DNA of 64,000 nucleotides, taken from NCBI RefSeq assembly GCF_002078875.1, contig NC_034409.1, positions 108,308,898-108,372,897 on the forward strand, read 5' to 3'. The notes beneath the pieces were generated by a model. The model was not told the origin of the DNA, ran no database searches, and saw only the letters and a program-made list of their open reading frames with translations. Every line of letters starts with the position of its first letter. Position 1 is the first letter of the stretch. Below are positions 41,601 through 50,200 of this stretch, in pieces. The stretch is from Numida meleagris (lineage: Eukaryota > Chordata > Aves > Galliformes > Numididae). The position numbers and the translations under genes were made by a program.

Positions 41601-44600
41601 GACAAACTTCTTTGATCTGCTAGGAAGTTTAGGCTAGGTATGACTTCCTATTAAAGGAATTTTATCAACATTACATAATCTCATCTCTAAATTCAGTTAT
41701 GTTAGCCTTTTTGTTGGTTGGGTTAGAAGTAGCAGCCTGAGAAATATTTCATGGGGTTAAATCCTTTTGCCTGTTTTCAGTATTGCTGTATTTTCTGCCT
41801 GCTTATTGCAAACTGGCACTGAGCAACAAGATATCGTTCTACCTCCTGGCATGTAACTAGCATTTTTTGGCACTTTTATCAGCATCCTTACGGATATATT
41901 TTTTTAAGGGAGCTGAATGTTTTCATCATTGACATTTTAATGCTTTTCCTTTGGGGAGGAGTATAAATTTTAATTTTGTAGTAATTAAATTTGTTCTCTG
42001 ATAATATAAACACCTTTATTCTGGGGACCATGGTGGTAAGATTGATAAAAGTTGTCAGAATTTTTGTGACATGTCTGAGAAGGGAGGAGTCAGAAAGCTA
42101 ATAAAAGTTTTTTTTTTTCAGTTATAATAAGATGGGTTTCCATTTAAAAGTATTGAAAGGCTGAAGGGTTAAAAGCTTGGAAGTGGAGGGAAGAATTGTG
42201 TACTCTGATGATATCAAAAATAGTTTGAATCAAATTTAGTTTCATTTTAGCAATAAAATGAAGTGAACGTTATTTAACTCAATCTTGCGTTAAAAAAATA
42301 TAATAAGACATGAGTGTTAAACACACAAGTTTATACTATATCAATTGTCAGGTGTTGTTTATACACAAGTAAATGCCCCCCTTTTTTTTCTTGATAACTG
42401 TACTTTTTTTCTTCCTTTTTTTCTTCCTTACAGACATTGTACCATGTGAAAACTGAAATTTTTCCACCACTGGGGACAGAGTATTGTAAAACAGGCTCAC
42501 TATGCTCTTTAGAGGTGTCTATCACCAGACTTGTTGACCTCTCAGAGGTTGACAGAGATGAAGCATTAACAGAATCAGATGGATATTGCACAACAAAACT
42601 TATGTATGAAGGTAAGAATATTTTTCCTACTTGTATTGACAAAATTCCCCAGTAATTTAGTTTCAGTAATGTCACCTGTCAGACTTTCTGTGAAATACAT
42701 TCTTGTATTGTGATTTTGACTTCCCAGTGAAGTAGCTTTCATTTCATTAAGGATGAGAGTTGTGGTTTAAGCCTGGCAGGCAGCTAAGTACCACAGAGCT
42801 GGTCTCTCACGCCCCCTCATCAGGAGCAGGGAGAGAATCAGAAAGGTAAAACTGAGAAAACTCATGGGTCAAGATAAAGACAGTTTAACAGCTAAAGTAG
42901 AAGTTGCATGCACAAGCAAAAGAAGATAAGGAATTTGTTCATCACTTGCTATCTGCACACAGAAGTTCAGCTGCTTCCAGGAAAACAGGCCTTTATCATG
43001 TATAATGGTTAGCTGGGAATATAAGCAAATATATTACTCCAACGTTCAGCCCATCCTTTTCCTCTAGCTTTTACTGCTGAGCAAGACACCATGTGGTATG
43101 GAACATCCCTTCAGTTGGTCTGGGCCAGCTGTCCTGGCTCTGTCCCCTCTTAGCTCCTTGTGTGCCTTTGGCCTCTTTGCTGAGAGGGCAGCATGAGAGG
43201 CAGAAAATCCCTCGACTCTGCAAGCACTGCTCTGCCACGATTAAAACATCAGTGTGTTACCAATGCATAACATCCACAACCAGCATCATATGAGCTACTA
43301 TGAAGAAAAATAAACTCTATCCCAGCAAAAAAAAAAAAAAAACTAGGACATGGAGATTATTTTATGAGTTGTTTTTTTTAATTTGTTTATTTGCCTTAAA
43401 GTGTAAATGCTACTCAAGCTGGCTGAATGCTTGTTTGAGGCTATGGCCCCTTTGGTGTAGGGCTGTTTTCTTAGTTCGCACGGCTCTTATCGTAGAATCA
43501 CAGAATGACTTAGCTTGGAAGGGGACTTCAAAGCCATCCAGTTCCAACCCACTAGCGCTACTCACTAGATCAGATTGCCCAGGGCCCCAGCCAACTTCAC
43601 ACACAAAATCCTGTGAGTTTTTAGATACTACAAAAATACTGATTTTAAAGTGCTCTAAAACTATACTGGGAATTCTCTATATTTTCAAGTAAGATTTTTG
43701 TAGTGTCTTCTCGTTGTTCTTGCAGTTGTTGACAACAGCAGTAACTGGGCAGTCTGCGGAAAAAGTTCTGGAGTGATATCTATGCCTGTAGCAGCTCGAG
43801 CAACTCACAAAGTCCACATGGAAGTGATGCCACTGTTTGCTGGATATCTCCCCTTTCCTGATGTCAGATTATTTAAATACCTCCCTCATCATTCTGCTCA
43901 CTCCATGCAACTTGATGCTGGTAAAGCTATCTTGAATACATGGCTACTTAGAGAAATGGTTCTGCTCCTTCCATGTTCTTGAGTAAAGAGAAGTGCAAGG
44001 CAAGGAAGTGTATTGACCAAGTACTCTTAGATGTTTTTCGTACTTACCTTCATTTTCAGTTAATTTGAAACATTTAAGGTGCTGCTCTAACAAGAAGTTT
44101 GATTTCAGGTTGCAGTCTTAATCTGTGAGGAGAAATACTAAACACGTCCTTTTCTTACTTCCTTTAAAGATTACTGTGCAGATTCGTTATCACTTAATTT
44201 GTAATCAAGCAAACATTAATTTGGTCACGAAACCTCAGGATTAGAAGGTTGTCCCTTAACAGCTCACCTCTCATATCTCTGTTAGTTTTGAAAACCTGGG
44301 TTTTGTAAGGATCAAGTAGAAGATAAAGTACTGAAAACTTGCGGCATATAAACCACATCAAGAGTTTAAATTACTGGTGACATCAAGTTTTTATTTGTAC
44401 TGTTGAGTAGCTCCAGAGCTGTAGTGAGAATTCTCTCGTGCAAGCAACTTACCATTTGTCAGCAGCACTCCAGGAACTGCCAGTGTGCACTCTTCTAGTT
44501 TGACAAAAATGAGGTAGCGCTACTCAAATTTTCCATGTAAACCAATATAATTCACACTGTTGAATCCACTGATGGCCAAAGTTGTGCAGACTGTTACCTC

Positions 44601-44959
44601 AGCAGAGATGTTCAGTAACAGTTAATGTGTGGTAAGTTGACTGTGTGTCTGAGTTCTGAAATAATTTTGAGTTACTTAATCACTTCATAGAATGAAATTC
44701 TGGGTTTTTGTTTTGAACAGATAGCTGGATTGAAAATGATAACCTATCTGTGGACAAGAATGTGGATGATCAAGCTGACAGCAGCAGCATAAGGAGCAGA
44801 GGTAGCTTGCATTCTGCAGCTAGTGGGGAACACAAAGGTTTGCCAATGCCTCGTCTGCAATCCTTTTCATCTGGTCAGGTCTTCAACTGCAGCACGGGTA
44901 TGCAAATACTTGTCATTCCCAGCAAGGACGACCATGTTCTCGAAGTCAATATCACGTGA
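5587..44959 (+). CDS. TRAPPC10: TRAPPC10, trafficking protein particle complex subunit 10 (23 coding exons, complete)
   Basis: Large subunit of TRAPPII, which with TRAPPC9 acts in Rab GTPase activation and vesicle tethering at the Golgi. I assigned exons by matching translated blocks to the vertebrate protein: 5587-5665, 14906-14987, 15643-15778, 17236-17432, 19049-19244, 20314-20425, 21397-21644, 23902-24048, 26006-26120, 27259-27335, 29942-30033, 31203-31343, 33042-33154, 34150-34664, 36446-36587, 37329-37487, 38536-38765, 39874-39974, 40435-40561, 40925-41095, 42434-42611, 43726-43920, 44721-44959. All introns are GT-AG, every phase joins, and the total is 3,792 nt (1,263 residues; human about 1,259). 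Residues 27-400 and 540-850 are very well conserved (for example [20 protein letters not shown] and [18 protein letters not shown]). The region encoded by exon 17 (about 850-927) is a charged, diverged linker. Exons 18-23 give the conserved C-terminal domain, ending near HVLEVNIT. No frameshift or stop was seen, so the gene looks intact. Confidence 0.97.
6315..6702 (-). repeat. CR1 LINE fragment (subfamily shared with 37888-38425)
   Basis: Starts at the CR1 tail (TCATAGAATG...TTGGAAGGGAC) and runs through the region complementary to CCCTGGGCAGCCTGT. About 250 bases are nearly identical to the copy at 37888-38425, including a chance open frame that both share, so they come from one CR1 subfamily. 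Confidence 0.9.
7110..7195 (+). repeat. Short CR1 3' tail
   Basis: Matches the CR1 end with GCCTGCTGTAGAGCACCTGC, TTGGACT, and TTCCAACCC followed by a TTCTGTGAT unit. Diverged and short. Confidence 0.7.
7788..7970 (+). repeat. CR1 3' tail
   Basis: Shows 'gagtctccttctctggaga', 'cctggatgctgt', 'ggacttgatggtctccagag' and TTCCAACCCC, then TTCAGTGATTCTTTGA. This is an older CR1 subfamily than the one at 13145. Confidence 0.85.
11868..12030 (-). repeat. CR1 3' tail
   Basis: Begins ATAGAATCATAGAATGGTTT and continues GGGTTGGAAGG, CAGCCTGGCCTTGAATGC and TCCAGGGA, the reverse complement of a CR1 3' end. Confidence 0.93.
13145..13620 (+). repeat. CR1 LINE 3' end with open ORF2 C-terminal remnant
   Basis: About 475 bp. 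The frame up to 13517 is uninterrupted and matches the C-terminal end of the CR1 ORF2 protein ([37 protein letters not shown]), followed by the 3' UTR and ATTCTGTGATTCCATGATTC. Lack of stops suggests it is one of the younger CR1 copies here. It is 5'-truncated, without the reverse-transcriptase or endonuclease core, so it cannot move itself. Confidence 0.93.
14988..20313 (+). other. TRAPPC10: TRAPPC10 introns 2-5 region
   Basis: Holds introns 2 (14988-15642), 3 (15779-17235), 4 (17433-19048) and 5 (19245-20313), interrupted by exons 3-5. Intron 3 contains the LTR piece at 16193-16545. The other introns are AT-rich with homopolymer runs and nothing I recognise. The intron 5 acceptor is weak (TGTCAAAAG). 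Confidence 0.8.
16193..16545 (+). mobile_element. 3'-truncated avian ERV LTR
   Basis: Begins TGTATTGGGTTCAGATGG, followed by AAGTTTTGGTAGC, then AACAGCAGCTGGGAGAGAGG and CACCAAGGTCAGTGCAGAAG, all familiar words of a common avian LTR group different from the one at 993. It is in the same direction as TRAPPC10 and lies in intron 3. The 3' end is lost or diverged past about 16545. Confidence 0.7.
20426..27258 (+). other. TRAPPC10: TRAPPC10 introns 6-9 region
   Basis: Introns 6 (20426-21396), 7 (21645-23901), 8 (24049-26005) and 9 (26121-27258). AT-rich unique sequence; I see no repeat family, RNA gene or extra coding exon. Confidence 0.75.
27336..34149 (+). other. TRAPPC10: TRAPPC10 introns 10-13 region
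   Basis: Introns 10 (27336-29941), 11 (30034-31202), 12 (31344-33041) and 13 (33155-34149). They hold a 12-base G run at 30167-30178, a CT/poly-T run at about 32308-32339, a short TGCAA-unit array near 32737-32760, and a weak snoRNA candidate at 32935-33005. Nothing else was recognised. Confidence 0.75.
35220..35440 (+). repeat. Possible MIR-type SINE relic
   Basis: Pieces resemble a tRNA-derived SINE: a 'ggtgtagtagctagaaatca' B-box-like stretch, then 'tgtgaccttg', then 'taaaatgg' farther on, in the right order. The match is loose and judged by eye only. Confidence 0.35.
37888..38425 (-). repeat. CR1 LINE fragment (sister of 6315-6702)
   Basis: Reverse-orientation CR1, longer at its 5' side than the copy at 6315, extending through a 'ccagtgctggagatgagacc' stretch and a 'gtcagctagaac' stretch. 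It lies wholly in TRAPPC10 intron 16. Confidence 0.92.
39400..39570. repeat. AT-rich repeat block in TRAPPC10 intron 17
   Basis: Repeated ATTATTATTAAAGAT words flank TATATA runs, with GATTATTAAGAT-type words at both ends. It is likely a slippage-grown microsatellite that can form hairpins. Confidence 0.8.
42761..43340 (+). mobile_element. Avian ERV LTR in TRAPPC10 intron 21, sense orientation
   Basis: Begins TGTGGTTTAAGCCTGGCAGG, the same family start as the minus-strand LTR at 993-1601, and ends at AATAAACTCTATCCCAGC followed by an A run. Shared inner words include CTAAGTACCAC, ACCATGTGGTATGGAA and ACATCAGTGTGTTAC. The LTR poly(A) signal is at 43309-43314. No viral coding sequence is present. 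Confidence 0.75.
43491..43605 (-). repeat. CR1 3' tail
   Basis: GTAGAATCACAGAATGACTT, then TTGGAAGGGGACTTCAAAG and TTCCAACCC, the reverse complement of a CR1 end. Short and 5'-truncated. Confidence 0.88.
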
Positions 44960-45765
44960 CAACTTGGTATAAAAACAAGGAAAAACAAACAAACAAAAAA
45001 ACATTAGAAACTGGATATGAAAGCACTTTAAAGGATTATGACCAGATTAGTCTTTGTTGCAACATTTTAACGCTAAGGAAACCTATGGCACTCAACATTT
45101 ACTGGCCATGGAAGCACCAGACAATTGTATCAATTTAAATGTACAGTGAAGCTTGTGTCAGCTAGTTTATATTGCCACTTTAATATGTTTTGTGTGAGCT
45201 ATTGGGTTTTCTCCCTTCAGTCACATCCTGCATCTCAACACAGGGCAACAAAAACAAAAAAAATCCAAATACTTGGACCACTTTTTTTATTTCTGTCTGG
45301 CAGCTGATTGCTTTGTTTAATGCTTCCGACATATTTTAGAATTGAGATTTGGATGACACAGTGATCCATATCTTGGATTTTTATGTAATTTACAGGCTTT
45401 TCCACATGTGCCGCAAGTACAGCAAAACATACAACAACTCGTTCATTGACTTAATAGTTGCTTTCCTGTTTTTTTTCTTTTTTTTTGTTTATCATTGTTA
45501 ATTCCTGTCGTTGCGATCTTATATTAAACTTCCATCGTTTGCATACTTAAATGCATGGAAGCACTACTGCTATAAACAATCTTAACTGAACAAAATTCCT
45601 TAATTTTTTGAGGCTTTCTCCTTCACAGAGTAGACACTGTGATGTCACATATTATATGGTTTTATTTTTTTGGGGAGTGGGATGGGTGGGACATCCTCTT
45701 GCATAGTTCTTACCAAAGAAAGATACTGATAGAATTTAATAATAAATTATTTGGCTTACTGAGTT
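44960..45765 (+). promoter_or_regulatory. TRAPPC10: TRAPPC10 3' UTR and poly(A) signals
   Basis: After the stop at 44957-44959 comes an AT-rich untranslated stretch. An AATAAA at 45741-45746 is followed by a T-rich stretch starting about 25 nt later, so cleavage is likely near 45760-45770. An ATTAAA near 45522 could give a shorter form. Overlapping AATAAA motifs at 46279-46288 could give a longer form of about 1.3 kb. The stretch from 45770 to 46290 holds no other recognisable feature. Confidence 0.65.
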
Positions 45766-46289
45766 CCCAGATTCATTTCTTTTATTAGCATTTCTAAGTG
45801 GCTTGGTTTTCTGCTCCAATTTTGAAATTGGGGCAAAAATTTCAGTATGAGATGATACTTGAACAGTCAACCTTTCATCACGAAGGCTTAGTGTAAGTAT
45901 TACTGATTAGAGGCCAGACTTCCGCATTCACAGGGGAAGTAAGAGGTTGGTTTGATATAGGAAAGCTTGCAGATGTAGAATAATTGTGAAGCAAAGTTAA
46001 AACGTGTAACTTAAAGAATTTCATTATTTATATCTTGAAATGTAAATACAAAAAGTGTTTAAAAGAGAAAGTGTAATTTTTGTGAATGTTGCAAATTCAC
46101 CTGTGACTGGAAAAATTACAACTCCTGATGTCCTGCTTCTGGTATTGAAACTTGTGCATTTAATGTGAGAATGACCTTTTCTACTTGCAGTTCTATAATG
46201 GTGCATTGTGAACAGACTCCACAGAGGAAAACTATCCCATATCAGATATTTGTCAGTAATGCTGAACATATTAGAAAAAATAAATAAAA

Positions 46290-46889
46290 AGAGAGGAACT
46301 GCTGATTAGGCAAATATTTTATTTTTTTCCTTTTTTTATAAACTCAGGTTCTGCTAAATTACAAAGGGGAAGGAAAAAAATCCTCTTTCCAAAAAGAATT
46401 GCAGTTAAAGAGTAAATGACTACCTTACATTGTGGTTTTTTTTTTTTTTTTTAAGCAATGTCTAAATAGATGTAAAAAGTAGACCTGCTAGCTGAAAATG
46501 TTACTGTTACGCATCTTCTTTCTGTGAAGGAATGCCCTTTCTCTGTGGAAATCATACCATTTTGTTCTGGATAAAACCCAAAGCATCATTTAGTGTGAGT
46601 GAATGGCTGCTGGGATTCTTTGACTGGAAAAGGTAACAAGTTTGTGACTTTAACACTGCAGGTATTCTAATTGATTCCATTTTCATGGTTTGCTATTGAA
46701 TCATTTTTCACATCATTCTGTAATATACTGTTAGATTAAACACATTGTACTAAGATTGTTTAATGAAATTGTAAGCGTTACAGTTCTAAATATACATGTT
46801 TTAAAAAGAAAGCCAAGTTCTCTACTGGTGTGACTTTTTATTTTAAGAAGCGATGACTTCCCTCTCCATTTAGCCCAAGCTGCTTTCCT
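46290..46889. other. Spacer between TRAPPC10 and PWP2
   Basis: AT-rich DNA with a poly-T run near 46435-46453. No gene or repeat family was recognised. The two genes are head-to-tail, with 2.3 kb from stop to start codon. Confidence 0.7.
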
Positions 46890-47060
46890 TTGGAAAGGCA
46901 GCCCGCTGTTGAGGTGTGGGTAACGTGTGAGGCTGGAGGAGGGGCAGCAGTTCTGTGTCCTGCTGGGGGTCCCCTGTTGACAGGACGGGCTGCCGACCCG
47001 CACGGTTCTCATGGGTCCTCTGAGCCCGGCTCGGGATGGGGCTGGTGGGCTCTAAGGTGC

Positions 47061-47080
47061 TCTCGGGACGAGTCCCGAGA
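47061..47080. promoter_or_regulatory. 20-bp near-perfect palindrome in the PWP2 promoter
   Basis: Two 9-base arms, TCTCGGGAC and GTCCCGAGA, are exact reverse complements separated by the dinucleotide GA. The arms resemble, without matching, the TCTCGCGAGA element known from many CpG-island promoters. It lies about 200 nt before the ATG. The repeat is seen directly; a regulatory role is inference. Confidence 0.45.
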
Positions 47081-47205
47081 AAAGCGGCCAGGCTGCTGGC
47101 GGCAGAGCGCAGCTCAGGCGATCTATACGAAGGCGTAGAGGCGGGGCGGGCGGCTCTCTGTCAGTCACCGACTCCCGCCCTCAGGTCAGAGCTGTCCGCT
47201 CCCCG

Positions 47206-47217
47206 GGCGCATGCGCA
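47206..47217. promoter_or_regulatory. NRF1-type site upstream of PWP2
   Basis: GGCGCATGCGCA fits the palindromic NRF1 core GCGCATGCGC exactly and lies 65-76 nt before the PWP2 ATG inside the CpG island. NRF1 sites are common close to start sites of ribosome-biogenesis and mitochondrial genes, which suits PWP2. Binding itself is inferred. Confidence 0.6.
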
Positions 47218-47281
47218 CTGCGCACTTACTGCGTAGCTGGGCGCGCCGGCGGTGAGTCTTCCACGCGCTGTGCACGCCGCC

Positions 47282-50200
47282 ATGAAGTTCGCCTACCGGG
47301 TGAGTGAGCGAGTGCCCCGTGGCGGCCCCTGCCTCTCCCCTTCCCCTCTAACCGCCCCCCTCCTCTCCTCGCAGTTCTCCGGCCTGCTGGGCACCGTGTA
47401 CCGCCGAGGGAACCTCAACTTCACTCGCGATGGCAGCGGCCTCATCAGCCCCGTCGGGAACAGGATCTCTCTCTTCGATCTGAAGAAGTGAGCGAGACCC
47501 GGCGGCCGCCCCTCACCTCCTGCACCCCTCTCCCCGCGGGGCTAACGTGCGGGGTTGCGGCCCGGCCCTCCGGTACAGCGTGTGCACGAAACAGGCGTGA
47601 GCCAGCAGTGCGCGCTTGCAGCCCGGAAGGCCAGCGGTGTCCTGGGCTGCATCACAAGAGGGGTGGCCAGCAGGGAGAGAGTAGTGATTGTTCCCCACTG
47701 CTCTGCCAGTGTGCGGCCCCATCTGGAGTACTGCGTCCTGGCCTGGGGCCCCCAGCACAAGGAGTGGAGTTGTCAGAGGGGGACCAGGGGAGGGCATGAA
47801 GATGCTCAGAGGGATGGAGCACCTCTCCTCTGGAGACAGGCTGAGGGAGCTGGGCTGGAGGAAATAGACATATTACATGACCTGATAGCGATAGGATAAG
47901 GGGGAATGATTTTAAACTAAAAGAGAGGAGATTTACATTACATGTTAGGAAGAAACTCTTTTTTTCAGAGGGCAGTGAGGTGCTGGCACAGGCTGCCCAG
48001 AGAAGCTGCGGTGCCCCATCCCTGGCAGCGCTCAAGGCCAGGTTGGATGGGGCCCTGGGCATCCTGAGCTGGTGGGGGGCAGCCCTGCCCACGGTCAGGA
48101 GTTGGAACTAGATAATCTTTAAGGTCCCTTCCTATTCAAGCCATAATATGATTCTGGGTATCAGGCCATAGTTCATTGATGCCAGAAGAAACAGCCGTTT
48201 CTGCGTTCTTGTACTCAGTTTACTATTTTGTCATTTCCTTGCAGCAATAAATGTGAAACATTCCCACTGGCCACACGGCACAACATTGTGTGTGTGGGGC
48301 TCTCTCCAGATGGAAGCCTTGCCATCCTTGTGGATGAAGGTATTTGCACAAATGAGGTATTTGTTTTATGAAGGAATGAAGTAGAAGTACCATGTGAAAG
48401 CAGGTGTTCAACTTTAGAATAAATCGGAAGTGCTCTGCTTTAACAATTTAAAATTTCTGGGAAGATTTTTTAAAAAGCAACTGGTAACTTTGATTGCTTT
48501 TTTTTGGTCTTACCTCATTAAGCATGCTATCTTAAGTTTCTGAGAAGGTACTTTATTTTAATAGGGGAAAGCTAAGCTTGTTAGGGTATGTTTTCTTTGG
48601 GCACTAATAATTTTCTTATTTTCCCTCACAGAGGGAGCTGCCTTGCTCGTCAGTTTGATCGGTAAATCTGTGATACATCAGTTTCATTTCCACAAGCCAG
48701 TGCACAGTGTCTCCTTTTCTCCTGATGGCAAGTAAGTGAAATGTTTGTGCTTTAGAGCAAAGAGAAATTGCCTCATAAACTGGTAGTAATTATTAAAAAC
48801 ATTCTGATCAACCAGGGAATTTTATTTATGAATTTTGGGCTGGACCAGGACCAGTTCATCGTTAAAGTTGAGAGGGGAAGAGAAAGGAAAAGCAAAGCTT
48901 GGCAACTGTCTGGAAAGGTGGCCATCATATACATTGTCTTTGGTGGAACATAGAACACTTGCTATGGATCTTAGCCGTTCTTCTGTGTTATAAGCAAGGT
49001 GGAAAAATGTGAGGCACTGTCAGTGCTGTAGAATTGCATGAAGGCATTCATAGTGGTGCAGTTTTCTGCTGGCTTGGTTTAGTTTAGACAACTGTGTTAC
49101 TGAGAGGGACAGTTCTCTGAATTGAGTGCTTCTTTCCAAGTCTCTTATACTTTAACTCCGTGGTCACTGAGCCAAAGTGTAGTGACTTGAGATAGTGGGG
49201 AGCATCAAAGAGTAAGAAGAAAAGGCACAGACTTCCCTTTTGGCAGCATTTCTCAGTTTAATTGACTTGATTTAATTGTAAATGAGTTTTTTGCTTGGAA
49301 ATTGGAATCACAGTTCTATGTTAGGGAATTACACTGGTTATAGGGCAACTGTAAAGCGTATGTGTAACAGGAATGCAGATGCTTTGTACAAGTGGCTAAT
49401 ATGTGGAGGAGAGGTTGAAATAGAATATCTGATTTTTAATGTTTGTACTTTACCTTCCTGTACAAGAATTAGTGAATAACTGTTTCATTATTCAACTTAA
49501 TTGATTTTTCCAAAGGTTTTCTGTCACTTAGTACCTGCATTCTTGAAGTTGAGGAATAGTAGCTATCTGCAAACAATTTGTTGGCTTTGATTCTGAAGTA
49601 TTTCGTATTCATCACTTCAGTAACACAGAAACCTCTTTAACACTATGTTGTTCTGTTTTATTGCAGTCTGTAGTGAAAAATAGCTTAATTTAACATCTTT
49701 GCATGCAATTCTGCTTTTTTTCCTTTATGACAGGCGATTTGTGATAACAAAAGACAATGTTGCTCTTATGTACCACGCTCCTGGGAAGAAGCGAGAATTC
49801 AATGCATTTGTTCTGGACAAAACTTACTACGGTCCATATGATGAAACAACTTGTATTGACTGGACTGATGATTCCAAGTGAGTTGTTAAACTGAAACACT
49901 GTCTGCCTGCTGACATCATTACTATTATATGCGTATATTATTTTCTTTGCTCTAAAGTGATTACTAGCTTTTAAAATTTGGATTATACTCTAATCAAATA
50001 CTGTATTATATATCTCACATACATACTACATATAGTGTATATGTACTATGTAAATACTGTAGCTAGGCAGACTAGAAAGTATGAAACAAGCACGTATTAG
50101 GGATCAGTCGTGCATTCTTGCTTGAAAATGCCCAGTTATTCACAAAAGAAACATATCTTTCAAGTGTGAACATGGTTGACCTTTTGAATGTATTTAATCC

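Larger units (their letters stand above)
39975..44720 (+). other. TRAPPC10: TRAPPC10 introns 18-22 region
   Basis: Introns 18 (39975-40434), 19 (40562-40924), 20 (41096-42433), 21 (42612-43725) and 22 (43921-44720). Intron 21 holds an LTR (42761-43340) and a CR1 tail (43491-43605). The others show nothing recognisable. Confidence 0.75.
46890..47560. promoter_or_regulatory. PWP2: CpG-island promoter of PWP2
   Basis: GC-rich, CpG-dense sequence starts after AT-rich DNA and spans PWP2 exons 1 and 2, fading into a CR1 insertion near 47600. There is no clear TATA box. The ATG at 47282 has a strong context (GCCGCCATGA). The island carries the near-palindrome at 47061-47080 and the NRF1-type site at 47206-47217, listed separately. 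Confidence 0.85.

Noticed and set aside
47252..47260. GGTGAGTCT just before the PWP2 ATG, resembling a splice donor in the 5' leader.
   Set aside because: The coding start at 47282 follows at once and exon 1 has its own good donor at 47300; nothing supports a spliced leader.
47488..48092. Several overlapping frames on both strands downstream of PWP2 exon 2.
   Set aside because: All fall in intron 2 and the CR1 insertion; their translations match CR1 or nothing.
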